From: Bacteroidia bacterium
Lineage (GTDB): Bacteria > Bacteroidota > Bacteroidia > Bacteroidales > UBA12481
Assembly (NCBI GenBank): GCA_026391235.1
Contig: JAPLDV010000059.1
Coordinates: 1-7,500 of the forward strand
Direction: 5' to 3'
DNA length: 7,500 nt
Both the position numbers and the translations under genes were made by a program. A model generated the notes under the pieces. The model was not told where the DNA came from, did no database searches, and worked only from the letters and a program-made list of their open reading frames with translations. Below, in pieces: positions 1 to 6,598 of the stretch; position 1 is the stretch's first letter, and each line of letters opens with the position of its first letter.

Positions 1-894
1 CCAGTTGCCATCAATTACCTTTCCGTTCATCGTACCCGAGGCGGAATTGAAATAGTTGACCGAGTCGAACCTGACGGTATAGGTATCCACGCCTACGTTC
101 ATCGGGTCCACTACTTTCACTGTGATGGGGCCCTTGCCGGCCTTATAGGTCAGCTTACCGGCTTTCCACGGTGCACCTTTCATGATCGCATCGTGCGTTG
201 AATCAGTGATTTCAACGACATTCAAACCCGTTCCATGACCCTCAATCTGGGTAATTTCCGGAGAATCCCCGTAGGTCCCCTGGATCACGGTACCACCCTG
301 TTCCGGTTCAATCTTGTGTGGGATCGCTTCGTAAATCTTGATCGGGCCACCCGCTCCTTTACGGCCGGCAAGGTATGGATACCGCTGTCCTTCAAAGGAA
401 TCAGGATTGTTCTGGTCGTACTTCAGAAAGTTGTTGTATGCATAAGCTACAGCCATAAAATAATACCTCTTGAAATTGACAAGAGTCCGAACCCCTTCGG
501 CAAAAAGATCTTCCTCCACAACGAATGTATGCTCTATGCCCTGATCCTTTCCCTGGACTTCCACCACCGGCACGTTAGCTTCGAGATCCTGATCCCAGCG
601 GTAATTTATTATCCGGCTGATCCCATCGCGGATATCGCATTGAAATGCAATGCGGGTTAATGTTTTGTTTTGAGTGGTCGCATCATTTATGGAAACACTG
701 TTTGTTTTGAACTGCCAAACCTGGTAGCCCTGGAATCTATAGAAAACATCACAATCCGGTGTGTTTAAGGGACATACGATAAATGGGTCGCGTTCTATAA
801 ACTTTTCCATAAAGTTGTTGGAGGAAGGCTTATTCCAGATATGGAAAATCAGCTTCTGATCCTGTTCTACAATGGTAAGTTCAGGAGCATAAAA
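1..894 (-). CDS. C-terminal continuation of secreted T9SS-type protein, out of frame with its N-terminal part, runs off window
   Basis: An open minus-strand frame of 298 codons runs without a stop from 894 to base 1. It has no start codon of its own near the beginning; the frame is closed upstream by TAG at 895-897. The translation opens with YAPELTIVEQDQKLIF, then SSNNFMEKFIERDP, FQGYQVWQFKTNSVS, KRYYFMAVAYAYNNF and KIYEAIPHKIEP. These blocks match, from memory, the second half of long secreted proteins of Bacteroidota, in which the PDAPELTI-like block follows the part encoded at 881-2485. It is therefore read as the rest of the same gene after a frame break, not as a separate gene. The family usually ends in a type IX secretion sorting domain, which would lie beyond the left edge and cannot be seen. 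The molecular role is unknown. High confidence that the stretch is coding by descent; lower confidence that it is still translated. Confidence 0.8.
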
Positions 895-897
895 CTA
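881..897 (-). other. Frame break in secreted-protein gene, with probable loss of a conserved segment
   Basis: Reading the minus strand, the upstream frame gives A-S-V-V-L-C-S-stop. The downstream frame, which carries the APELTIVEQD similarity, is closed by TAG at 895-897. The two frames can only be joined between 894 and 881, a stretch that includes a run of four T (891-894 on the minus strand). Skipping one base here gives WASVV-YAPELTIV in frame. In relatives that I recall, about 25 residues containing an ADDKAQALFDNCF-like motif and a GPD lie between these two blocks, and nothing like it is present here. A deletion whose length is not a multiple of three would explain both the missing block and the frame change. 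The frame break is seen directly; the missing block rests on memory of the family. Confidence 0.7.
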
Positions 898-2485
898 CCG
901 AAGCCCAGGGGGTTCCTTCATAGGATCTCGCCCACACGACACCTGTGGTGATATCGTTAATTGCACCCGGTTCGAGAACAAACGGGCCGGAAGATTCAAC
1001 GAGCCGTTTATCACCCGGCTCATTACCTGCCGTCTCCTCAGTCCAATAAGGCATTGGTATACCGTTCTGGCCCCATCCGCAGGGATCGGAATCAGCAGGA
1101 AACATGAAATCGGTTATGGGGCCCGTACCTCCGCCGGACGGATGTGCATTGCCACCATAGCGCATGCGTTCATTATCTTTCCAGAATCCGCGAAGGAAAT
1201 TGTAATACTCCGGGGCGGTGGTGGGATCTCCGGTCACTCCACCGGTATTAACATAGTAAACGAACCTGCGCATGCCCCATCGTTCGTTATCAACAATTCC
1301 ATCACCGAAGTTCAGTCCGTTGATGTTGCCGTTCAGTATACAATCGTTGCAGATGAGATTCAACTGGCTGTCATAACTTGAACAATCATCTTTACCATTT
1401 GGGTCCTGGTATGGTCCCTCGAAAAAATCAATGCCGATTGCCGGCGGGTTTGCTCCATAAGCCCAGGCTTCACCAGCACCGTCAACATCCACTCCATTGT
1501 AGAAATAGCCGACTCCTTTGCTTACATGGCATCCGGTATAATCATCGTAGGCCCATCCGAGTGCACCATCCGCGTATACGCCAAAATAGGTGTCAATTAG
1601 AGTATAGGTTGACCGGTTGATCAGTGCATAATTATAAAAGCTCATGTCGTTAACAGCATCATTGGTAGAGAATTCGAAAGCCTGGGCCCGGATTTCCATC
1701 CCGATAGGTTCACCCCCGGTTTCGGTATGAATATTTCCGCGGTCGTTATATACCCACCACAGAGTGCCATCTCCAAAAAGCCTTGGACGTCGCTGTTCAC
1801 GCGATGTTCCACAGGGAAGGATTCCATCGAGGTCATAGAATGGATAATCACCATCGGCTGCGTTATATCTGCCATCATCGTTATTGTCCCAAAAGGGAGC
1901 CAGATAATAATCATATCCGGCAGCAGCATCGGCATGAGCAGGCCAGTCAAGAATGCTTTCAGGAATGGTATAGCCTTTGAATTCTCTATCCCGGGTTGCT
2001 GCATCTGATCGATACCAGTTACGGAAGGCTTCAACCTGGTAGCGGGATATCTCCCAGTGGCGGTCATATTGATAACACACTTCAACATCCGTGGTTCCCC
2101 GGGCACTCCCTTTGGTGATAAGCGGCCCGGGAAAATAGTCGACCCCGCCGATCCGGTATCGGACGGCGGATAATTTCAGCTGACCATTAACATCGGTTCC
2201 GCCAATCCAGATTCCTCCGTTCCAAAGCGCAGTTTTGCCTGATTCTTTAGGAATTTCATATCTGGAAACTTTAAAATCCCACCACATATCGCCGCCGGTA
2301 TGTATGAGGGTCTTTACATTATTAAGACTGATTTCTGTAGATGTTTTACCGGGAGTGCAGGCAGCGGCGAATCCTTTTAATGTTTCCTGATTAGTGCGGT
2401 AATGCTCTTTTGTCATCATTAAGGGCTGCGCCCAGCCGGTACCTGCCAATGCGGCAATACAAACCATCAGAACTACTCTTCTCAT
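881..2485 (-). CDS. Large secreted protein, N-terminal part (probable type IX secretion substrate), truncated by frame break
   Basis: The 534-residue product starts with a clear Sec signal peptide: a basic MRRVV, a hydrophobic stretch, and likely cleavage after GTGWA at residue 19. The mature part is rich in Trp, Tyr, Gly and Asp, as is common in outer-surface or secreted Bacteroidota proteins. Residues 199-221 form an Asp/Asn-rich loop (WDNNDDGRYNAADGDYP) that resembles a calcium-binding loop; this is inferred from composition only. Several Cys residues lie at 370-385. The protein ends abruptly as WASVVLCS at the TGA at 881-883, although family members continue for several hundred more residues, and that continuation lies at 1-894 in another frame. 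The start is fixed by the signal peptide and by the TAATG overlap with the kinase gene upstream. The function is unknown; it belongs to a long T9SS-sorted group of undetermined role. As it stands, the product would lack any C-terminal sorting domain and probably would not reach the surface. Confidence 0.8.
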   Translation of the reverse strand: MRRVVLMVCIAALAGTGWAQPLMMTKEHYRTNQETLKGFAAACTPGKTSTEISLNNVKTLIHTGGDMWWDFKVSRYEIPKESGKTALWNGGIWIGGTDVNGQLKLSAVRYRIGGVDYFPGPLITKGSARGTTDVEVCYQYDRHWEISRYQVEAFRNWYRSDAATRDREFKGYTIPESILDWPAHADAAAGYDYYLAPFWDNNDDGRYNAADGDYPFYDLDGILPCGTSREQRRPRLFGDGTLWWVYNDRGNIHTETGGEPIGMEIRAQAFEFSTNDAVNDMSFYNYALINRSTYTLIDTYFGVYADGALGWAYDDYTGCHVSKGVGYFYNGVDVDGAGEAWAYGANPPAIGIDFFEGPYQDPNGKDDCSSYDSQLNLICNDCILNGNINGLNFGDGIVDNERWGMRRFVYYVNTGGVTGDPTTAPEYYNFLRGFWKDNERMRYGGNAHPSGGGTGPITDFMFPADSDPCGWGQNGIPMPYWTEETAGNEPGDKRLVESSGPFVLEPGAINDITTGVVWARSYEGTPWASVVLCS

Positions 2486-2487
2486 TA
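2483..2487 (-). promoter_or_regulatory. TAATG stop/start overlap coupling the kinase and secreted-protein genes
   Basis: The TAA stop of the kinase (2485-2487) shares its last A with the ATG of the secreted-protein gene (2483-2485). No convincing Shine-Dalgarno sequence precedes this ATG inside the kinase gene. Translation of the secreted protein therefore probably depends on ribosomes finishing the kinase. This also supports the choice of start codon and a shared transcript. Confidence 0.8.
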
Positions 2488-5400
2488 TAGAATTTCTTGC
2501 GGATGTTCTTCCATTTCATAGGGAACAGTAATCTCGACAAGTGTTCCGGCAGCTTCTCCCTGATCGTTGAAAATATCAGAAATATTGACTGATAAAGGCT
2601 TGTTGCTTATGTAGTTGTAGAGCTGAATTCTCTTTTCAATATTTGCAAGTCCTCTTGATTTATGTCCTGACCGCTCCCTGATGGCTTTAGCTTTTTCACG
2701 GCCGATACCGTTGTCAATAATTTTGATCACCATATAATCAGCATGATCGCTGATGAGGACCTCCAGCAAACCTTTATGCTTGATCAGTTGAAGGCCATGC
2801 AGGATAGCATTTTCAAGGTATGGCTGGAGGAGCATGGGTGGAATCCTGACCAGATGCTGGTCGATTTTGGGATCAACTTTAATTTCCAGATCAAATTTTT
2901 TACTAAACCTCATGTGCTCCATTTTCAGGTAGAGCCTGATCATTTCCAGTTCTTCGTAAAGTGTAATGTAGTTATATTGTGAGTATTCCAGTACTTTTCT
3001 CATCAGGGTTGAAAAGTTGGACAGATAATAATTGGCTGAATCGACATCGTTTTTCAGGACAAAATTCTGAATAGAATTAAGTGAGTTAAAAATGAAGTGA
3101 GGATTCATTTGAGAACGTAAAGCAAACTTCTGCGACCGGATCAGCTCATTACGGGTATTAAGGAGTCGTTTCTCCATCTCGTGCTTATTACGCAGACTAT
3201 TAATTCTTAGGAAAATAATGGTTGCAATTATCAGGATGGAGGTTAGAATGCTGGTATAAATGAAGACTTTTGTCTGATACCAGGAAGGAACTACAATTAT
3301 GGTTGTTACCACTTCATTACTTCTGATGCCCAGGCTGTTGGTTCCGGTGATCCTGAAATTGTAGTGCCCGGGAACGACATTTCGATAGTCGACCTGGTGA
3401 ATACCGGGAGGAAGCTGGGTTTTGCTTTTATCGGAATTCTCCAGATAATAGGTAAACTGGTTTTTAAATGGATTCAGGTAATCCATAGCTGAAAAGGTGA
3501 TACTGAAGGTATTGTCTGATGATGGGATCCTGATCGTGTCGGTAACCGGCAAATCGTATCTTTTCCCGGCTCCGTGAATGGTAAAGCCCGTGATTCGGGC
3601 GAGGGGCACCTTCGAAGTCCGCAAGGGCGTTTGCGGGAAGAAGGCGACCACCCCTTTCACTCCACCCAGGAAAACCTCGCCGGTTTCGGTTGCATAGATT
3701 GAGTTTTTATTGAATTCGTTGCTTAAAAGGCCTTCCTGAACGTCAAAATTGGTAAATTCATCATTCCGGTGATCGAAACGCGAGAGTCCGTTGTTGGTTG
3801 GCAGCCAGAAGATGCCGTCACGATCTTCATAAATTCCGTACACTGTGTTGTCGGAAAGCCCTTCGGCAGTGGAATACCTGTCAAAGGTTCCCGACTGGGT
3901 ATCAAAGGTGCAGATTCCGCCCCCATTGGTATAAACCCAGAGAATCCCCTGAGAATCTTTAAAAACACCGAAAATGTAAGTCGTGCTTAAAGTAGTTGCA
4001 TTACCGGGAACGGGTAGATATACCTTCCATTTCCCGGTGGTTTCATGAAATTCGTTCAATCCGTATTGGGTGGATATCAGGAAAACGCCCGGCGACATTT
4101 CGAAGACATCATGACAGGCATTGTTACTCAGGCTATTGGGATTATCCGGATCATGGTAATAATTGGTAAAAAGGCCTGTTGAATGATCGAGACGGCTGAG
4201 TCCGTTATTCGTGGCAAACCAGAAATTCCCCCGGGAATCCTTGCTGATATGCCAGAGGACACTTCCTGCCAGTGAATTTCCTGAACTGTTCGGGACATAA
4301 ACTTTTGCGGCTGAATTGTCCGTATTGTAACGGGTAAGACCGGTTTGCGTACCGATCCAGACGTATGGAGGATCATTGAACAGGTCGGTCACCTGGTTTC
4401 CTGAAATGCTCCCCGGATTATTTTCGTCATGTTTAATGAATTGCGCAGATTTTTTCTCGCGGTTCCAGACCATTACGCCATCCTGGGTTCCAAACCAGAA
4501 AAATCCGGGTTTAGGCTGGATGATCCCGAAGATGGAGTGGTTCCTGATGATTTCATAAAAGGCATGTGGGTCCGGAACCAGTTTTATCAGGCCAGTGTAG
4601 GAGGTTCCCAGCCAAAAGAGTCCGTTTCTGTCCTGGATGATCGAGCTAAAGGAAGTATTGGAGAAAAAGTCGCTTTCCGGAATTTTCTGCTGGATGTTGA
4701 TAAAGTGTTGCCTTGTACGGTCGAATACCAGCAGCCCGCTTTCGCGGGTTCCCACCCAGATTTGGTTTGCATTATCTGCAAAGATGCAATTGATATAGTT
4801 TGTTGTTGATTTGACGTTTAAAAGGTTGGAGGATTGAATCGGGTAATAATTAAAATACCTGTTCTGAGGTTGGTATCTGTGAATCCCGGCCGGAGTTCCG
4901 ATCCAGATATCCCCGGAATGATCGATATTCAGGGAGGTAATCACGGAGGTCATCAGATGACCCTGCTTACCGTCGCCGTAATACCGGATGACCTGGCCTG
5001 TTTCAGGATTTAGTTTGTTTAGACCCAGGCGGGTTCCAATCCATACTGATCCCAGTGAATCCTCGGCAAAGCAGGTTACTTTATTCGAACTGATCGTTCC
5101 AAAGTCCCTCGGATTATGCTCGATATGCGTAAACTGAATAGTATATGGGTTGAGGAGCAGAACTCCTTTGTTTGTGCCTATCCAGATTAAACCTTTTTTA
5201 TCGCGAAATAAAACATTAATGCTGTCGGAAGCCATCCCGTTACTGAAATTCTGTTCAACGGTGAATTGTGTGACTGAAAAGTCTTTTTTCGATATCCGGT
5301 TTAACCCTTTGGTGCAGGCTGCCCAAATGTAGCCGAGATTGTCCTCGGCCAGGCCTACGATCGTTCCGTTGGTCAGCCCGAGTGAAGGATTAACCATGTT

Positions 5401-5631
5401 GATGTTCAATGTCCTGAATGAATATCCATCGAAGCGGTTGAGCCCGCTCCATGTTCCGGCCCAGATATAGCCTTCCATGTCCTGAAGGATACAGTTTACC
5501 GTATTTTGCGATAAGCCCTTTTCAATGCGTATATATTCAGAGGTAATATTTTCGATACGGTAATCCTGTGCAAGCAACAGATTTGTATGCAAAAGCAGGA
5601 GAGTGAAGGAACAAAGGATTACCCGGATCAT
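2485..5631 (-). CDS. LytS-type sensor histidine kinase with two-propeller periplasmic sensor
   Basis: A 1048-residue inner-membrane signalling protein. Residues 1-21 are a signal peptide ending LLLAQ. Residues of about 38-665 hold around 14 repeats with the reg_prop pattern (IxEDxxGxIWIGTxxGLxRxD), with W/F-x-G-T cores near 57, 103, 150, 197, 243, 292, 340, 379, 425, 471, 517, 565, 609 and 654, enough for two seven-bladed beta-propellers. A Y_Y_Y-type beta domain follows at about 706-780, then one membrane helix at 789-810 and a short charged linker. The cytoplasmic part is the His_kinase family (as in LytS/YehU): the phosphoacceptor is His845 in QMNPHFIFNSLNSI, the N-box is QPYLENAILHG (Asn941), and the G-box residues are D973-N-G-I-G and GLANIEKR near 994. 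All catalytic motifs look intact. Unlike hybrid two-component proteins with this sensor, it has no receiver, AraC or LytTR domain. Its phosphorylation partner is not evident; the receiver remnant 11 bases upstream is the only candidate here. The ligand is unknown; related sensors often bind glycans, but nothing here shows that. Confidence 0.93.
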   Translation of the reverse strand: MIRVILCSFTLLLLHTNLLLAQDYRIENITSEYIRIEKGLSQNTVNCILQDMEGYIWAGTWSGLNRFDGYSFRTLNINMVNPSLGLTNGTIVGLAEDNLGYIWAACTKGLNRISKKDFSVTQFTVEQNFSNGMASDSINVLFRDKKGLIWIGTNKGVLLLNPYTIQFTHIEHNPRDFGTISSNKVTCFAEDSLGSVWIGTRLGLNKLNPETGQVIRYYGDGKQGHLMTSVITSLNIDHSGDIWIGTPAGIHRYQPQNRYFNYYPIQSSNLLNVKSTTNYINCIFADNANQIWVGTRESGLLVFDRTRQHFINIQQKIPESDFFSNTSFSSIIQDRNGLFWLGTSYTGLIKLVPDPHAFYEIIRNHSIFGIIQPKPGFFWFGTQDGVMVWNREKKSAQFIKHDENNPGSISGNQVTDLFNDPPYVWIGTQTGLTRYNTDNSAAKVYVPNSSGNSLAGSVLWHISKDSRGNFWFATNNGLSRLDHSTGLFTNYYHDPDNPNSLSNNACHDVFEMSPGVFLISTQYGLNEFHETTGKWKVYLPVPGNATTLSTTYIFGVFKDSQGILWVYTNGGGICTFDTQSGTFDRYSTAEGLSDNTVYGIYEDRDGIFWLPTNNGLSRFDHRNDEFTNFDVQEGLLSNEFNKNSIYATETGEVFLGGVKGVVAFFPQTPLRTSKVPLARITGFTIHGAGKRYDLPVTDTIRIPSSDNTFSITFSAMDYLNPFKNQFTYYLENSDKSKTQLPPGIHQVDYRNVVPGHYNFRITGTNSLGIRSNEVVTTIIVVPSWYQTKVFIYTSILTSILIIATIIFLRINSLRNKHEMEKRLLNTRNELIRSQKFALRSQMNPHFIFNSLNSIQNFVLKNDVDSANYYLSNFSTLMRKVLEYSQYNYITLYEELEMIRLYLKMEHMRFSKKFDLEIKVDPKIDQHLVRIPPMLLQPYLENAILHGLQLIKHKGLLEVLISDHADYMVIKIIDNGIGREKAKAIRERSGHKSRGLANIEKRIQLYNYISNKPLSVNISDIFNDQGEAAGTLVEITVPYEMEEHPQEIL

Positions 5632-5642
5632 CGGGGGATATA

Positions 5643-5918
5643 TTATTCGAGAGGCCCCAGAAACCTTCCCACTACTGCAAGCAGGTTTCCTTTCCTGATA
5701 GGTTTTGAAATATAGGCATCAAAACCGGCATCCATTGCCCTTTTCTCATCATCAGCCATTGCGAAGGCCGTTTGGGCAATCTGTGGGATATCCGGAAGCA
5801 TTGATTTTATTTGGACGCGAGCCTCATAGCCATTGGTATTTGGCATCTGCAGATCCATGAGTATCAGATCAATATTGAGATTCAGCTTGCAGGCATCGAT
5901 AGCTTCTTCACCGCTTCT
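5643..5918 (-). pseudogene. N-terminally truncated receiver (REC) domain, probable 3' end of a response regulator or hybrid kinase
   Basis: The minus-strand frame gives 91 residues that match the C-terminal two thirds of a CheY-like receiver: RSGEEAIDACKLN, then LILMDLQMPNTNGYEA with the phosphoacceptor Asp, IAQTAFAMADDEKRAMDAG with the conserved Thr, and DAYISKPI with the conserved Lys. It ends at GPLE with TAA at 5643-5645, a normal end for a C-terminal receiver in Bacteroidota hybrid kinases. The first 40 or so residues, including the acidic pair that binds magnesium, are absent. Similarity stops at about 5918, where sequence upstream of a divergent gene begins. An internal ATG at 5858 could start a 71-residue product, but this would not fold as a receiver. 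The stop lies 11 bases before the kinase start, so the intact gene was probably the first gene, or an earlier one, of the kinase operon. High confidence in the identity; the truncation is either real or an assembly joint. Confidence 0.82.
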
Positions 5919-5931
5919 TAAATTGATTAGT
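5916..5931. other. Abrupt junction between truncated receiver gene and divergent small gene
   Basis: The last recognisable receiver codons end at about 5916-5918, and the ATG of the plus-strand gene is at 5932. That leaves about 14 bases (cttaaattgattagt just before the ATG) for a start region, with no recognisable promoter. An intact receiver gene would need over 120 more bases for the domain alone in exactly the place occupied by the small gene. No terminal inverted repeat or target duplication was noticed. The joint may be a deletion, a rearrangement or a misassembly. Confidence 0.6.
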
Positions 5932-6312
5932 ATGAAAAAGACTTTATTTTTAGCAGTGGCTTTTTTTATTGTTGGGATTGGACTTCAATCTTTTACGCAG
6001 GGTTCATCACCGGTTGATCCGGTTGGTACCTGGTCATACAAGGCGGCAACGGCTCCGGAGGGTTATGGAGCAGGAGACATCGTGATTGCTAAAGACAAGG
6101 ATGTTTTTATTGCTTCCCTGAAATTTGGGGACTATGTGGTTAAGGGAACGGGGGTAAAATACGAAAAAGATGTGCTTACTTTCAAGGTGTTTCTTGAGGG
6201 GGAATACATCAGCGTTAAAGCAACTTTTGCCGGTGACGGAATAAAAGGCACCGCCAGCTATTCTGAAGGTGATGTACCTTTTACGGCAATTAAAAAAGCG
6301 ACTAAAAAGTAG
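5932..6312 (+). CDS. Small secreted beta-rich protein of unknown function
   Basis: A 126-residue product starting MKKTLFLAVAFFIVGIGLQSF, a typical Sec signal peptide, followed by a mature domain of about 100 residues. This domain begins DPVGTWSYKAATAPEGYG and continues with alternating hydrophobic and polar residues (DVLTFKVFLEGEYISVKATF, IKGTASYSEGDVPFTAIKK), which suggests an all-beta fold such as a small barrel or lipocalin-like sheet. There is no lipobox cysteine, so it is probably periplasmic or secreted and soluble. I recall similar hypothetical proteins in Bacteroidota with the GTW...APxGY...EGEY pattern but know of no function for them. The start at 5932 is preferred over an in-frame ATG at 5833 because the signal peptide begins here and the upstream codons are antisense to receiver coding sequence. 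No Shine-Dalgarno sequence or promoter is visible, and its 5' region may have been replaced at the junction just upstream. Transcription ends at the hairpin at 6324-6362. Confidence 0.82.
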   Translation: MKKTLFLAVAFFIVGIGLQSFTQGSSPVDPVGTWSYKAATAPEGYGAGDIVIAKDKDVFIASLKFGDYVVKGTGVKYEKDVLTFKVFLEGEYISVKATFAGDGIKGTASYSEGDVPFTAIKKATKK

Positions 6313-6323
6313 CAGCTCATATG

Positions 6324-6362
6324 AAAAAAAAGCCGCCACTGTGTTCAGTTGGCGGCTTTTTT
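6324..6362. terminator. Bidirectional intrinsic terminator
   Basis: A perfect stem of GCCGCCA (6332-6338) and TGGCGGC (6350-6356) is flanked by A-rich sequence on the left (6324-6331) and a run of six T on the right (6357-6362). The A and T tracts extend the pairing and give a U-run on either strand. The inner CTG and CAG can add pairs beside a single bulged T, leaving a small TGTT loop. It lies between convergent genes, 11 bases after the stop at 6312 and 13 bases before the minus-strand stop at 6376, so it can end transcription from both sides. Confidence 0.93.
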
Positions 6363-6375
6363 AATTGTTATCCCG

Positions 6376-6585
6376 TTATTTGATTTCTTTGAGGTTTTTG
6401 CGTGACAGAATCAGCATAAACACTCCGAAAACCAGCATGAACAAACCAATGTAAAGGTTTATATTATATCCCAGGGATTTGGCGTAGATTTCTGTATTGC
6501 TGCCCGTAACCAATCCATACACTGAAAGTATGAGGCCGAAAATGGTAAAAAGCAGGCCGATCGGAATTTTAATATCTAGTTTCAT
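6376..6585 (-). CDS. Small two-helix membrane protein linked to the sodium:solute symporter
   Basis: A 69-residue product with two hydrophobic helices, at about residues 8-26 (IGLLFTIFGLILSVYGLVT) and 44-61 (LYIGLFMLVFGVFMLILS), joined by a short polar loop (GSNTEIYAKSLGYNIN) and ended by a basic tail (RKNLKEIK). By the positive-inside rule, the N- and C-termini are probably cytoplasmic. It starts 11 bases after the symporter stop, with a strong Shine-Dalgarno that overlaps that stop, so the two are co-translated. Small partner subunits are known for some symporter families (DUF485 with ActP, DUF4212), but this sequence does not look like either of those to me. An accessory or stabilising role for the symporter is inferred from position only. 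No catalytic residues are visible. Confidence 0.8.
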   Translation of the reverse strand: MKLDIKIPIGLLFTIFGLILSVYGLVTGSNTEIYAKSLGYNINLYIGLFMLVFGVFMLILSRKNLKEIK

Positions 6586-6593
6586 ATTTGTTT

Positions 6594-6598
6594 CTCCT
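6594..6598 (-). promoter_or_regulatory. Shine-Dalgarno AGGAG overlapping the symporter stop codon
   Basis: On the minus strand the symporter ends TAGGAGAAACAAAT and is followed by ATG. AGGAG lies 8 bases from the ATG at 6585, and its first two bases are the last two of the TAG stop (6597-6599). This is the clearest ribosome binding site in the window. It fixes the start of the small membrane protein and implies termination-reinitiation coupling. Confidence 0.85.

Noticed and set aside
235..660. Plus-strand open frame of 141 codons
   Set aside because: It is antisense to the minus-strand frame covering 1-894, whose translation has clear family-like blocks; the plus frame has a low-complexity mixed composition, no ribosome site and no recognisable domain.
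881..897. Programmed ribosomal frameshift joining the two halves of the secreted protein
   Set aside because: There is a TTTT run, but no typical slippery heptamer or downstream structure was recognised, and a conserved block also seems to be missing, so a mutation or assembly error explains more.
1642..2106. Minus-strand open frame of 154 codons
   Set aside because: It is an alternative frame inside the secreted-protein gene, whose own frame carries the signal peptide and coherent protein sequence.
4429..4809. Plus-strand open frame of 126 codons
   Set aside because: It is antisense to the propeller repeats of the kinase; its length follows from the repeat codon pattern and it shows no domain.
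3590..5500. DNA-level tandem repeat across the propeller region
   Set aside because: The repeats are protein blades that have diverged strongly at the DNA level; no exact or near-exact DNA repeat units were seen.
5833..5931. Longer start for the small plus-strand gene, adding 33 residues
   Set aside because: The added codons are antisense to receiver coding sequence and would bury the signal peptide; the start at MKKTLFL is much better.
5833..5931. Bacteroidota-type promoter (TTTG ... TAnnTTTG) before the small plus-strand gene
   Set aside because: Only partial matches such as GGTATTTGG were seen, and these lie within receiver codons with no matching upstream element.
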